From an uncultured Actinomycetes bacterium (GTDB lineage Bacteria > Actinomycetota > Acidimicrobiia > Acidimicrobiales > RAAP-2): a stretch of 64,000 nucleotides of DNA. The stretch lies in contig CAIQGE010000022.1 of the NCBI GenBank assembly GCA_903871335.1, positions 36,719 through 100,718 of the forward strand, in the 5' to 3' direction. The position numbers and the translations under genes are program-made. Of this stretch, positions 1-7,920 are shown piece after piece. Positions within the stretch are counted from its first letter, which is position 1. Each line of letters opens with the position of its first letter. The notes beneath the pieces are model-generated. The model did not search any database. It had not been told where the DNA came from and saw only the letters and a program-made list of their open reading frames with translations.

Positions 1-2
1 CG

Positions 3-629
3 GGCGTTCACTCCATTGTCTTGCGAGGGAAGAATCTCGACACCCTCGCGGTGTCGGGCGGACAGTTCTTCCAGTGGCGGTTTCTGACTCGTGACCTGTG
101 GTGGCACGCGCACCCCTATTCCTTGTCGGCTCTACCGCGCCCGCCATTTCTTCGCGTCACGGTCAAGGGTCTCGGCGACCACAGTCGCACCGTGCCGTCG
201 GTACGTCCCGGTACTCGCGTCTTCGTCGAGGGGCCGTATGGCGTGTTCACACACGAACGCGTGGAATCGACCAACGTGATCCTTATTGCGGCCGGCGTCG
301 GCATCACACCACTGCGGGCACTCCTCGAAGAATTACCTGCCCGTGTTCGACTTCGCGTGATCGTGCGTGCGAGCGATCCTGACACGATCGTCCACGGAGC
401 CGAAATGCACGAATTGGTAGCAGCACGAGGAGGGATGCTCGAGACCATGATCGGCTCCCGCGAACACGTTCGTATCGACGAACACTCGCTGAGACGATTC
501 GTGACCGAGCCGGAAGATACGGACGTTTTTGTCTGCGGACCCGAAGAATTCACTCGATCGGTCGTCGTCGCACTTACTGCATTACACGTCCCGCCACGTC
601 GTATTCACCGCGAAGAATTCGCCTTTTAG
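3..629 (+). CDS. FAD/NAD(P)-binding oxidoreductase, ferric-reductase/FNR-like (5' truncated by window edge)
   Basis: The visible part is the flavoreductase half of a ferredoxin-NADP reductase or ferric reductase-like protein, which would pass electrons from NAD(P)H through FAD. The reading frame is open to the window edge, so the TTG at 21 is probably internal. Counting from that TTG, an FAD-binding HPYSLS motif lies at residues 31-36, the nucleotide-binding GVGITP at 92-97, and a C-terminal CGP motif at 172-174; the protein ends in Glu-Glu-Phe-Ala-Phe. In ferric reductases a heme-binding membrane domain precedes this part, and would lie upstream of the window. It is followed after 29 bases by an FMN-binding protein and then ApbE on the same strand, which suggests one electron-transfer operon. 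The fold is clear; the electron acceptor is inferred. Confidence 0.85.
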   Translation, partial: GVHSIVLRGKNLDTLAVSGGQFFQWRFLTRDLWWHAHPYSLSALPRPPFLRVTVKGLGDHSRTVPSVRPGTRVFVEGPYGVFTHERVESTNVILIAAGVGITPLRALLEELPARVRLRVIVRASDPDTIVHGAEMHELVAARGGMLETMIGSREHVRIDEHSLRRFVTEPEDTDVFVCGPEEFTRSVVVALTALHVPPRRIHREEFAF

Positions 630-658
630 ATCATGAGAACCGAGAAAGTCAGCCACCC

Positions 659-1303
659 ATGAAGAGAACACCACTCGTCGTCGCGGGTACCGTCGTGGGT
701 CTCACTGGACTCTTGAGTTTCCGCACACCCACGGCGTCAGTGTCGTTGGGGCCTTTGCCCACCACACCGGGGACCACCACGACGACATCCCCACAAGTCG
801 GAGGATCGGGCCGGGGAACCACCACAACAACGACACCGCACCAGGGTGGGTCAGGTCAAGGAACGACGACGACCACTACGCACACAGGTGGGTCAGGTCA
901 AGGAACGACGACGACCACTACGCCGACGCGCAGTTCAGGTGGCGGAACGACAACCACGACGACTGCCGCGACCACGACAACCACAGTCCCTCCCGCTGTG
1001 ACCACCACCACGACGCCAGGATCGACCCGTTCCGCGATAGGAACAAGTGTCCCCTACTTCTATGGTGTCATCTCGGTCAAGGTGACAGCACGCGGCACGA
1101 CCATCACCAACGTGACCATTGCGTCTATCAGTGACGGAGGCAACTCCCGCTCCCAAAGCATCGACAGTTATGCGATCCCCATCCTCGAGCAACAGGCCCT
1201 GGCCGCACAAAGTGCGAACATTCAGGGCGTCGGTGGGGCCAGCTATACGAGCGCCGGCTTCGAGAGTTCCTTGCAATCTGCTCTGACGAAATTGGGCCTC
1301 TAG
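659..1303 (+). CDS. Secreted FMN-binding domain protein with Thr-rich linker
   Basis: A 214-residue protein with an N-terminal hydrophobic signal or anchor (about residues 5-22), a low-complexity Thr/Gly/Ser linker (about 33-122) and a C-terminal FMN-binding domain (about 130-214) of the NqrC/RnfG type. Such domains carry FMN covalently on a Thr or Ser placed there by ApbE. The candidate acceptor is Ser195 in GGAS followed by YTS; the usual Asp at the start of the ApbE recognition motif is not obvious (Gln189 is in that position). The next gene, ApbE, begins on the base after the stop codon, which strongly supports flavinylation. Likely role: an extracytoplasmic electron carrier tethered by a flexible linker to the membrane reductase upstream. 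The acceptor residue is inferred. Confidence 0.85.
   Translation: MKRTPLVVAGTVVGLTGLLSFRTPTASVSLGPLPTTPGTTTTTSPQVGGSGRGTTTTTTPHQGGSGQGTTTTTTHTGGSGQGTTTTTTPTRSSGGGTTTTTTAATTTTTVPPAVTTTTTPGSTRSAIGTSVPYFYGVISVKVTARGTTITNVTIASISDGGNSRSQSIDSYAIPILEQQALAAQSANIQGVGGASYTSAGFESSLQSALTKLGL
845..922 (+). repeat. Tandem duplication in Thr-rich linker, 36-bp identical units at 42-bp period
   Basis: The segments 845-880 and 887-922 are identical over 36 bases and separated by 6 bases, inside the linker of the FMN-binding protein. They encode Gly-Gly-Ser-Gly-Gln-Gly followed by a run of Thr. Related but diverged units lie on both sides, so the linker appears to have grown by in-frame slippage or duplication. 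Confidence 0.85.
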
Positions 1304-2095
1304 GTGCGCTCCACTGCCCACGAGCGCGTCACCGTCTGGCATCACCGTCTGGACGTCATGGGCACGGTCATTACCACGAGCCTCTTCGACGACGAAGGAT
1401 TCTCGGTCGCCGACGCCGAAGAAGTGGCGGCCGAAAGTGACCGGTGGTTTCACAACGTTGACGACACGTTCTCTACCTGGAAGCCCGAGAGCCCCTTGTC
1501 TCGGTTGCGTCGCGGTGAAGTGCGCTTAGACGATGTCCCCGCCGACATACGGACCGTGTTGGAACTTTGCCGTCACACGAGAACGATGACCGGAGGTTGG
1601 TTTGACCCGTGGGCGGCCCACGATGGCGTCGATCCGACCGGGCTCGTCAAAGGTTGGTCGGCGCAAGAAGCGCTGCGCCACTTCTCCAGCGGACCCGCAC
1701 GGGGTGTCATTATCAACGCCGCGGGGGACATCGCTACCTTGGGTGGACCGACAGCTGGTGAGGCATTCCGCATCGGTATTGCCGATCCACGTCACCCTGA
1801 ACAACTCTGGGGCGTCGCCGAGGTGCGAGGAGCCATCGCCACGTCGGGACTGTACGAACGCGGCCGCCACCTCTGGAATCCGAGAACGGGTACGACAGAG
1901 GTCGCGTTCGCGTCGGCGTCGGTGTCAGGTCCTGATCTCGCCATCGCGGACGCGTGGGCGACCGCGCTCATGGTCGGCGGGGAGTCCGCGTTCGAACGAC
2001 TGGAGGGAACCCCGAACTACGAGGGCCTCGCTATTCGCGATGACGGGAGCGGCGCGTCCACGTCCGGGTTTCAATGCAACTCAGTTTCGTCGTAA
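1304..2095 (+). CDS. apbE: ApbE-family FAD:protein FMN transferase
   Basis: Transfers FMN from FAD onto Thr/Ser of extracytoplasmic flavoproteins using Mg2+. The 263-residue protein is on the short side for the family. Recognisable blocks are a Lys-Gly-Trp segment (GLVKGWSAQEA), the Asn-Ala-Ala-Gly-Asp strand (IINAAGDIATLG), and the late metal/FAD-site motif ATSGLYERG followed by a HLWNPRTG block. No clear signal peptide is seen, so it may act on its substrate before export or be attached otherwise. The GTG start directly abuts the stop of the FMN-binding gene, its probable substrate. No alternative function is likely. Confidence 0.9.
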   Translation: MRSTAHERVTVWHHRLDVMGTVITTSLFDDEGFSVADAEEVAAESDRWFHNVDDTFSTWKPESPLSRLRRGEVRLDDVPADIRTVLELCRHTRTMTGGWFDPWAAHDGVDPTGLVKGWSAQEALRHFSSGPARGVIINAAGDIATLGGPTAGEAFRIGIADPRHPEQLWGVAEVRGAIATSGLYERGRHLWNPRTGTTEVAFASASVSGPDLAIADAWATALMVGGESAFERLEGTPNYEGLAIRDDGSGASTSGFQCNSVSS

Positions 2096-2098
2096 CGC

Positions 2099-3325
2099 TC
2101 ACCGCGCGGAGACCGTGATGAAATCTCGGGCCCACCACGGTGCGAAATATCGCCCGGGCGTTCCCGACATCCCCGGCAGGAGTTCACGACCATTATGTGC
2201 ACCGGCGCGACCGGCGACAGTCGTCGGTGTGTAGTACGAGTAGTTCACCCAGTCCGTGTTGATGTCCATCTCCATCGCTCGCACGGCTCCGGCCCGGAGC
2301 AAGAGGTGCGCCAGATCGGTGATATTCAAACCGGGACCGCCCACGTAGACCAAGGCACCGGAGGCGGTAACGCCGACTCCCGATCGCCAGACGTAGACGG
2401 CGTTACCCAATGTGTAGCCCCACTTCGTCGTGTCATTGGCGTTGAGACCGGCGACCAGATGTCCTCCGGCGACCAACAGCGACAGGTTCTGCCGCACGGA
2501 CACCACCTGAGAATTCATTGACACATCGGATCCCCATGCACCGACGGTGGCGGATCCATTGCGATCGACGACGAATGATGCCCCACCTTTGCGCAGTGGA
2601 ATTTCGGTGTGACCGGCGGTGTAATAGCCACCGTTGGCGTTCGACATCAAGAAGCCCGCATTGAACGCGGCGACGAGCGACGTCGCCGCCGCGGGCTTCA
2701 CCGGCGCACTATTCGGGTAGGGCCCACCGCCCGGAATCCAACTCCCGGAATACAAAGTGGTACGCAAGAGCTTGGTGTCCATCCACGCGACACCCGCCAC
2801 ATACGAGGTGTGAACGGCGTCGGGGCGAAGAGTCGTGACGTACACCGCCGGAATGCCATGGACGAGCCGACCGACCGGTCGCCATTGACCTTCGCCGGGA
2901 ATTGCCGGATGAGCAAAAGGAATGATGGGTGCCGGCAGGGCCAGGTGCGGCACCGTCGACGTGGGAGTGGTGACCACGCCCGGTTGTGAAATGGCGCCGC
3001 GTGGTGGCGTTCCGCCCACCGGCGGCGGGTGGTGGCTGTACCACTCGTTTTCGATCCAATTGACAATGCCCGAACCACCGTGCGCGCGCGCCCACTCAGC
3101 CGCCCGAGCGCCGATCGAACTTCCGAGGGCCGGATTCATGAGCGAGCCACCCAGGGAGAAGCTCAACCACACCGCGAAGACGAGAAGTGTCGCGAGCAGT
3201 CCGGTGAGAATGCGACGCTGACGGAACCGACGGCCTCGGCGGCGGCGCTCCCGAGTCGACACGGGCGCGAGGTTTGTTGCTTCTTCGATGGGTGGACGAT
3301 GGCGATGAATGGTTGAACTTGACAT
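2099..3325 (-). CDS. Phosphodiester glycosidase (NAGPA-like) domain membrane-anchored protein
   Basis: A 408-residue protein with an Arg-rich N-terminus, one membrane segment (about residues 40-62), a Pro-rich spacer, and a C-terminal domain of the phosphodiester glycosidase/exopolysaccharide biosynthesis family related to NAGPA. Family-like blocks include AAFNAGF, the strand FVVDRNGSATVGAWG, and the segment AMEMDINTDWVNYSYYTP near the C-terminus. Relatives remove sugar phosphodiesters or act in spore and envelope metabolism; the substrate here is unknown. The start lies three bases after the stop of the membrane cytochrome-like gene, so the two are likely co-transcribed. It is convergent with apbE. 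Confidence 0.75.
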   Translation of the reverse strand: MSSSTIHRHRPPIEEATNLAPVSTRERRRRGRRFRQRRILTGLLATLLVFAVWLSFSLGGSLMNPALGSSIGARAAEWARAHGGSGIVNWIENEWYSHHPPPVGGTPPRGAISQPGVVTTPTSTVPHLALPAPIIPFAHPAIPGEGQWRPVGRLVHGIPAVYVTTLRPDAVHTSYVAGVAWMDTKLLRTTLYSGSWIPGGGPYPNSAPVKPAAATSLVAAFNAGFLMSNANGGYYTAGHTEIPLRKGGASFVVDRNGSATVGAWGSDVSMNSQVVSVRQNLSLLVAGGHLVAGLNANDTTKWGYTLGNAVYVWRSGVGVTASGALVYVGGPGLNITDLAHLLLRAGAVRAMEMDINTDWVNYSYYTPTTVAGRAGAHNGRELLPGMSGTPGRYFAPWWARDFITVSAR

Positions 3326-3328
3326 GAC

Positions 3329-3955
3329 TTACCGAATCCAGGAGTGCGCTTGGGGAATGAAGGCAATTCCTAGGGCGACACCGAGAACCAGACTCAGGAC
3401 GACCGCACCGAGACGTGCGTTCGCCCCAGGCACGCGGCGGCGAGAACGTCGCCAAAGGTCGTTGGCGCCGTGACGAATCGTCTCGCCGAGATGACCGAGA
3501 ACATGAATCGTCATGCAACCGAACCACAACACGAAACTGGCCTTGTGAATCGTCAAGTACGCACCACGTGAACTGGCCGGAGCTAGTAGAGCCACGATCC
3601 CCGAGCCCAGTAACGCGAGCGTCAGGATCACGACAAAAGGCCCTAAGAGCCGCAGGAGCACGAAGGGCGGACCTTTCTGGCGATAGTCATTGTCACCGAG
3701 GTAGTACTTCGCAAATCGCCACGACGTCACCCCCACTTTCAGCACCACCGGCGGAACGAGCAACATGCCGAGCACGACGTGCCATGTAAGGAGTTGATGG
3801 ACTCCGAGGAGCGTGAGGCCCTCGGCAGCCAGAAGCACGATGAGAATGGCACCCAACGAACTGGTCAGTCGAGTATTGCCCTTTACCCCAAGGCTCGCCG
3901 ACGTGTGCGGCGCATCATCCCCACGTCGGAGGACGGGTCGATAGGGAGAACTCAT
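3329..3955 (-). CDS. b-type cytochrome-like membrane protein (DUF4405/cytochrome b561 type)
   Basis: A 208-residue membrane protein with about four to five hydrophobic helices. Paired histidines lie in the helix GVHQLLTWHVVLGMLL, and more lie in the segment TIHKASFVLWFGCMTIHV and in the following GHLGETIRH; their spacing suits heme b ligation as in cytochrome b561 and DUF4405 proteins. It probably moves electrons across or within the membrane and may belong functionally with the flavoreductase, FMN-binding protein and ApbE opposite. It is the first gene of a two-gene unit with the phosphodiester glycosidase. Family assignment is from pattern only; heme binding is inferred. Confidence 0.7.
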   Translation of the reverse strand: MSSPYRPVLRRGDDAPHTSASLGVKGNTRLTSSLGAILIVLLAAEGLTLLGVHQLLTWHVVLGMLLVPPVVLKVGVTSWRFAKYYLGDNDYRQKGPPFVLLRLLGPFVVILTLALLGSGIVALLAPASSRGAYLTIHKASFVLWFGCMTIHVLGHLGETIRHGANDLWRRSRRRVPGANARLGAVVLSLVLGVALGIAFIPQAHSWIR

Positions 3956-4107
3956 CGGACGACACCGACATCCGAGCTACGTCGACCAGAAATGGGACCC
4001 GGCACGAGCGACTTTGGGCGTCGCGGCAATCGAAGATAACTCACGCCATCGAACGTAGAAGATCAACCTGACGGCGACCTGAACCGCCCTCACTTCTTTG
4101 CCAATTC

Positions 4108-5364
4108 TTAAGGTCGAGATCTAGTGACGAACTGCGACGCAGTTCGCCAGGACATACGAAAAAGTGCGCCTCCGAGAGCAGAGGTCTCGATAACGCAATC
4201 GCCATTGGTGGAAGCCAAGATCTCGGACGCGATGGCCAAACCGAGCCCGGTTCCTTCAAAATCACTGGGCGCGCGATGGAACCGCTCAAACACCAGATCT
4301 CGCTCCTCGAGTGGAACTCCCGGTCCCGAATCTTCGATCGCCATCTCTGCGCGATTCGCCACGTTGCGGAGGGTCATTCTCACGTGACCGCCAACACCCG
4401 CAAACTTGCAGGCGTTGTCGACCACTACGCCCAAGAGTCGGTCAATACCCTCACGCGTAGCAATGATGACCCCGTCAACCTCGAGGCCCGCCACGTACTG
4501 AAACGTCACGCCCCGACTCGCTGCCATTGCCTCGAATCGATCGCGATTCTCCCGTGCGATGTCCGCGACATCCACTTCTTGATTGGCCGACGTTTCGGCG
4601 TTCAAGTTGTCGGCTCGAGCGAGCCACAAGAGATCGTGGACAATGCGTGAAAGTCGATGACTCTCCGACGAAATTCTCGTCAGTGTTTGTTGGTACTCCG
4701 CCGCGGTGCGTTCCCGCCTCAGAGCAACGTCTACTTCAGCCTCGATCACGGCTAATGGAGTACGCAATTCGTGGGATGCGTCGGCCGTGAAGTCACGCAA
4801 TCGCTGGCGAGCTCGGGCGACCGGAGCGAGCGCACGATTACCCACAATGAAAGCGGCCGCGAACATCAAGAGGGCCAGCACGAATCCCGCGATGATTTCG
4901 ACAGAGATGAGAAGCGACACCAAGTGACGCTCAGCAACCACACTCTGACCCGCTATCACGGTGTAGGCACCCTGATGAGTAACGTGCACGCGGTAGGTGG
5001 ACGAACCAAAGGTCACTGTCGCAATACCCGGCACCCATTCACGAGGCGGCAGGATGGGCGCCTTCTCCGTCGTCGCAAGAACCATTCCCTGTTTGATAAT
5101 CCACAGGGCAATCGGTGGATCATCTTCGTCATCCGTCGATGGGGCGGATCCCCGCACCACAGCCGTCGGTACATCTCCGCTCGCGATGTCGTTCTGAGCC
5201 AAGGTCAGTCGCGCGTTCAGGCGCGCATCAATCTGGGTCAAGGAACGGTGAACGACAACGACGTCCACAACGATCACACTGAGGATGTACAGGGCAACGC
5301 CGATCACGGCGGCCGCCGTTGCCACCTTCACTACCTGCCGCCGTTCGGTCAATCGTGTCGTCAC
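4108..5364 (-). CDS. Two-component sensor histidine kinase
   Basis: A 418-residue kinase with two membrane helices (about residues 13-35 and 148-172) flanking a roughly 110-residue extracytoplasmic sensor region, then a HisKA domain with the phospho-acceptor box ASHELRTPLAV and a HATPase domain (N box near VVDNACKFAG, G1 DSGPGVPL, G2 GTGLGLAIA). The GTG start overlaps the stop of the upstream response regulator by four bases, so translation is coupled and this is its partner. The signal is unknown; the nearest genes are the redox module on one side and a divergent alkyl sulfatase homologue on the other. Confidence 0.93.
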   Translation of the reverse strand: MTTRLTERRQVVKVATAAAVIGVALYILSVIVVDVVVVHRSLTQIDARLNARLTLAQNDIASGDVPTAVVRGSAPSTDDEDDPPIALWIIKQGMVLATTEKAPILPPREWVPGIATVTFGSSTYRVHVTHQGAYTVIAGQSVVAERHLVSLLISVEIIAGFVLALLMFAAAFIVGNRALAPVARARQRLRDFTADASHELRTPLAVIEAEVDVALRRERTAAEYQQTLTRISSESHRLSRIVHDLLWLARADNLNAETSANQEVDVADIARENRDRFEAMAASRGVTFQYVAGLEVDGVIIATREGIDRLLGVVVDNACKFAGVGGHVRMTLRNVANRAEMAIEDSGPGVPLEERDLVFERFHRAPSDFEGTGLGLAIASEILASTNGDCVIETSALGGALFRMSWRTASQFVTRSRP

Positions 5365-6029
5365 GGCGTGACCAGGCGGTAGCCCACTCCTCGAACGGTT
5401 TCAATTTTGCACGCACTCTTCGCCAATTTGGCGCGCAGGCGGGCCATGTGCACCTCCATGGTGTTGGAACTAAAGGCGTCCGCCTGCTCTTCCCACACGT
5501 GACTCGCGAACACGCTACGCGGGACCGTCGCGGGGCTGCGGCGAACCAACACCTCGAGAAGTTGGAATTCTGTAACGGTAAATGTCACGGGCTCGCCGGC
5601 CACGGTGGCGTCATGGGTTTCAATATTCATGGTCACATCCGCGCAGTGCAAGACGTTCTGATGGGCTAATGCTGGTCGGCGTTGCAGAGCTCGTACGCGC
5701 GCGACCAGCTCGTCAAAGGAAAAGGGCTTCGTGACGTAGTCGTCGGCGCCCGCGTTGAGTCCAGCAACGCGATCTTCCGTCGCGTCCCGGGCGGTCAGCA
5801 TCAGAAAAGGTGTGGTGTTGCCCTCGGTGCGCATGACCTCAATGAGTTCTAATCCGGAGATGTCCGGCATGCGCCAGTCAATAATGGCGACCGCGTATTC
5901 ATTGTGACGCAGCAGAGTCTGCGCCACCGCTCCGTCGCGTGCCACATCGACAACGAACCCTTCTTCGGTGAGACCTTCCTGCAAGATACGGCGAAGTCCC
6001 GGATCATCTTCGGCAACGAGCACCCTCAT
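5361..6029 (-). CDS. OmpR/PhoB-family response regulator
   Basis: A 222-residue regulator with an N-terminal receiver domain (acidic pair EDD near residue 6-8, phospho-acceptor Asp in AIIDWRMPD, Thr in MLTARD, Lys in YVTKPFSFDELVARV) and a C-terminal winged-helix DNA-binding domain ending in ETVRGVGYRLV. A ribosome site AAGGAG lies six bases before the ATG. It is translated just ahead of the sensor kinase with a four-base overlap. Target genes are not evident from the sequence. Confidence 0.95.
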   Translation of the reverse strand: MRVLVAEDDPGLRRILQEGLTEEGFVVDVARDGAVAQTLLRHNEYAVAIIDWRMPDISGLELIEVMRTEGNTTPFLMLTARDATEDRVAGLNAGADDYVTKPFSFDELVARVRALQRRPALAHQNVLHCADVTMNIETHDATVAGEPVTFTVTEFQLLEVLVRRSPATVPRSVFASHVWEEQADAFSSNTMEVHMARLRAKLAKSACKIETVRGVGYRLVTP

Positions 6030-6114
6030 ACGTCACTCCTTCACGTCGAACAGCGGGACCTGGATCGTTGTCATCCGCGTCGCTGCTCTACCGCTGACTC
6101 TAGATCTGCTCGAA

Positions 6115-7842
6115 TTACAACGGGGCGGACGCGCGAAGGGATGGTAGGTCAAAGACGTCCATGGCCCGGCGTAACCGCGCGGTGTCGCCCTCCACCCGCA
6201 CGGCGCCCGAACCAATGGCGTCAGTGAGGGATATTTCGCCGCCCATGATTCGCGCCCAGTCAGCGTGAGTGAGATGCATCGTGACATCGCTCTCTTCACC
6301 CGTCGTCACCGCGGCCACGCCGTGGCGGACGTGGAGACCTGCGACGGCGGACTCAAAATTCCATGCCACGTGCGTGTCGACGCCCTGCGAGCGTTCCGGA
6401 TCGACCATGACACGCAACAGCTGCACGGTGAATTCCGGTGCCATGAACGCCAGCGCTAGGGGGTGCAATCGATGTCCGTACAGACTCGAGAGATCCAGGG
6501 CTCCCTCCAACCACAACGCCCGAGTGAGGCACCAACTACGGATGTTCGCCGCCGACGACCGCTGTGCGATGAGGCGCAGCGCGCTCGCTAAGCGGTGACG
6601 ATCGCGCTCGGTGCTGCCGTCGTGTTCGACGAGCCACGAGCACAGCTCCACCGCCCAACGAAGATCATCCTTCTCGATGGCCTCGTCGGCTTGTTGCGCA
6701 ACTATCTCGGCGCCACCAAAGCCCGCAATGATCCGATTGGCGCGTTCCGAGGTCCTCAGTGGGAAAAGCTCAGCGGGATCTCCATCAAACCAACCAAATA
6801 GTCCCGAACGAATCTGGCGCACGTGATGCTCCACGACACCGTAGAGCTCACGAGTTAAGTAGTCGTCGCGATAGAGATCGGGCAATGTAATCGAATGCGC
6901 TAGCTCATTGCTCGTGAGTCCTCGATTGGCACCGCGTACCGTTTGATCCCACAGGAACTGAATGGCGTCCCGATAGCGCGTGACCCGACGACGAATCTCC
7001 TCGCCCCCGCTAAGAGGTGGTCCGTGAGTGCCGACAAGAAATTCTGGGGAGAGCGACAGAAGATGATCGATGCCGCGTAGGAGAATGCGCGGATCTCGGT
7101 ACTCTTCACCACGAATGGCAAAGACGTTGAACAGCACCGGCCACACGAGATTGTTGACCGCGACACCGAAGGAGGGGAACCAGTAGGTCACCGAGTCGTC
7201 GGCGTCTGATGGAGCGGGCGTCACTTCGACATCCGTGCCGCCAAGGTGCAACGTCGTAGGTCCGTCGAAGGTATGCGTGGGCGCCAAGTAGCCGGGGGTA
7301 AACGGCGCGTGGTCGGGATCGCGATAGTGGTGACCGAGACCGACGTGAATGTTGGCGTCGGGGCCATCAGGCGGCAAGAACAACGCGAACTGCTCAATAA
7401 TTCCCCGGGCGTACGTCGGGCCCACCTCGGCCTGAGCACGAGAGCGATTCCCATCTATTCGCCCGTGACCGAAGATCGGTATGTCATCACGTCCCGCTTC
7501 GGACAAGACGGCCCGCGTTCCGGCCACGTAATGAAAATGGGTGTAGAGAACAGCGACAATCGGTCGCTGCGTGTGTTCGCGCAACGCGGCGAGTGCCGCG
7601 TCCATTTCTTGGTTCGATTCACCCGTGTCGATGGCGATGATGCCGTCGGGAGCGTCGATGAAAGTTTGGTTGGAGAGGCCATTACCTACGAAGCACCACA
7701 CACCCTCACGCACGACGTACAACTCTTTTCGAAGGACCTCGAGGTGCGCCACGAGGTCACGATGACCAACGCGACCGTCGTGCGTGGTGACGGTCTCAGT
7801 CGCGTCGCCGGCAAAGCTGCGATTCCTAGAAATTTCACTCAT
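6115..7842 (-). CDS. Alkyl-sulfatase-family protein (MBL fold, dimerisation and SCP2-like domains) with non-canonical metal site
   Basis: A 575-residue homologue of type III alkyl sulfatases (SdsA1/BDS1): metallo-beta-lactamase domain (about 45-320), alpha-helical dimerisation domain (about 330-440) and SCP2-like C-terminal domain (about 460-575). The hallmark HxHxDH motif is altered: the site reads THFHYVAGT, so His102 and His104 remain but Asp and the third His are Val106 and Ala107. The glutamate ligands seen in SdsA1 are also not apparent in the segments PAPSDADDSV and VNNLVWPVLFN, while a late His in GTHGPPLSG remains. It may use a reduced metal site or a different chemistry. The paralogue at 21525-23447 keeps all ligands. 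A TACGCT box six bases before the ATG suggests a leaderless transcript. Confidence 0.85.
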   Translation of the reverse strand: MSEISRNRSFAGDATETVTTHDGRVGHRDLVAHLEVLRKELYVVREGVWCFVGNGLSNQTFIDAPDGIIAIDTGESNQEMDAALAALREHTQRPIVAVLYTHFHYVAGTRAVLSEAGRDDIPIFGHGRIDGNRSRAQAEVGPTYARGIIEQFALFLPPDGPDANIHVGLGHHYRDPDHAPFTPGYLAPTHTFDGPTTLHLGGTDVEVTPAPSDADDSVTYWFPSFGVAVNNLVWPVLFNVFAIRGEEYRDPRILLRGIDHLLSLSPEFLVGTHGPPLSGGEEIRRRVTRYRDAIQFLWDQTVRGANRGLTSNELAHSITLPDLYRDDYLTRELYGVVEHHVRQIRSGLFGWFDGDPAELFPLRTSERANRIIAGFGGAEIVAQQADEAIEKDDLRWAVELCSWLVEHDGSTERDRHRLASALRLIAQRSSAANIRSWCLTRALWLEGALDLSSLYGHRLHPLALAFMAPEFTVQLLRVMVDPERSQGVDTHVAWNFESAVAGLHVRHGVAAVTTGEESDVTMHLTHADWARIMGGEISLTDAIGSGAVRVEGDTARLRRAMDVFDLPSLRASAPL

Positions 7843-7848
7843 GCGCTG

Positions 7849-7854
7849 AGCGTA
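7849..7854 (-). promoter_or_regulatory. Candidate -10 box (TACGCT) for leaderless transcript of the alkyl-sulfatase homologue
   Basis: On the minus strand TACGCT is followed by exactly six bases and the ATG at 7842. This spacing would put transcription start on or next to the start codon. No good -35 hexamer is visible and no ribosome site precedes the ATG. Confidence 0.45.
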
Positions 7855-7920
7855 ACCCTCGACCGATATCTCGAGATTCGGATCACGCCACCACGCCGCA
7901 GCGCGAGGATCTCGCCCTGT

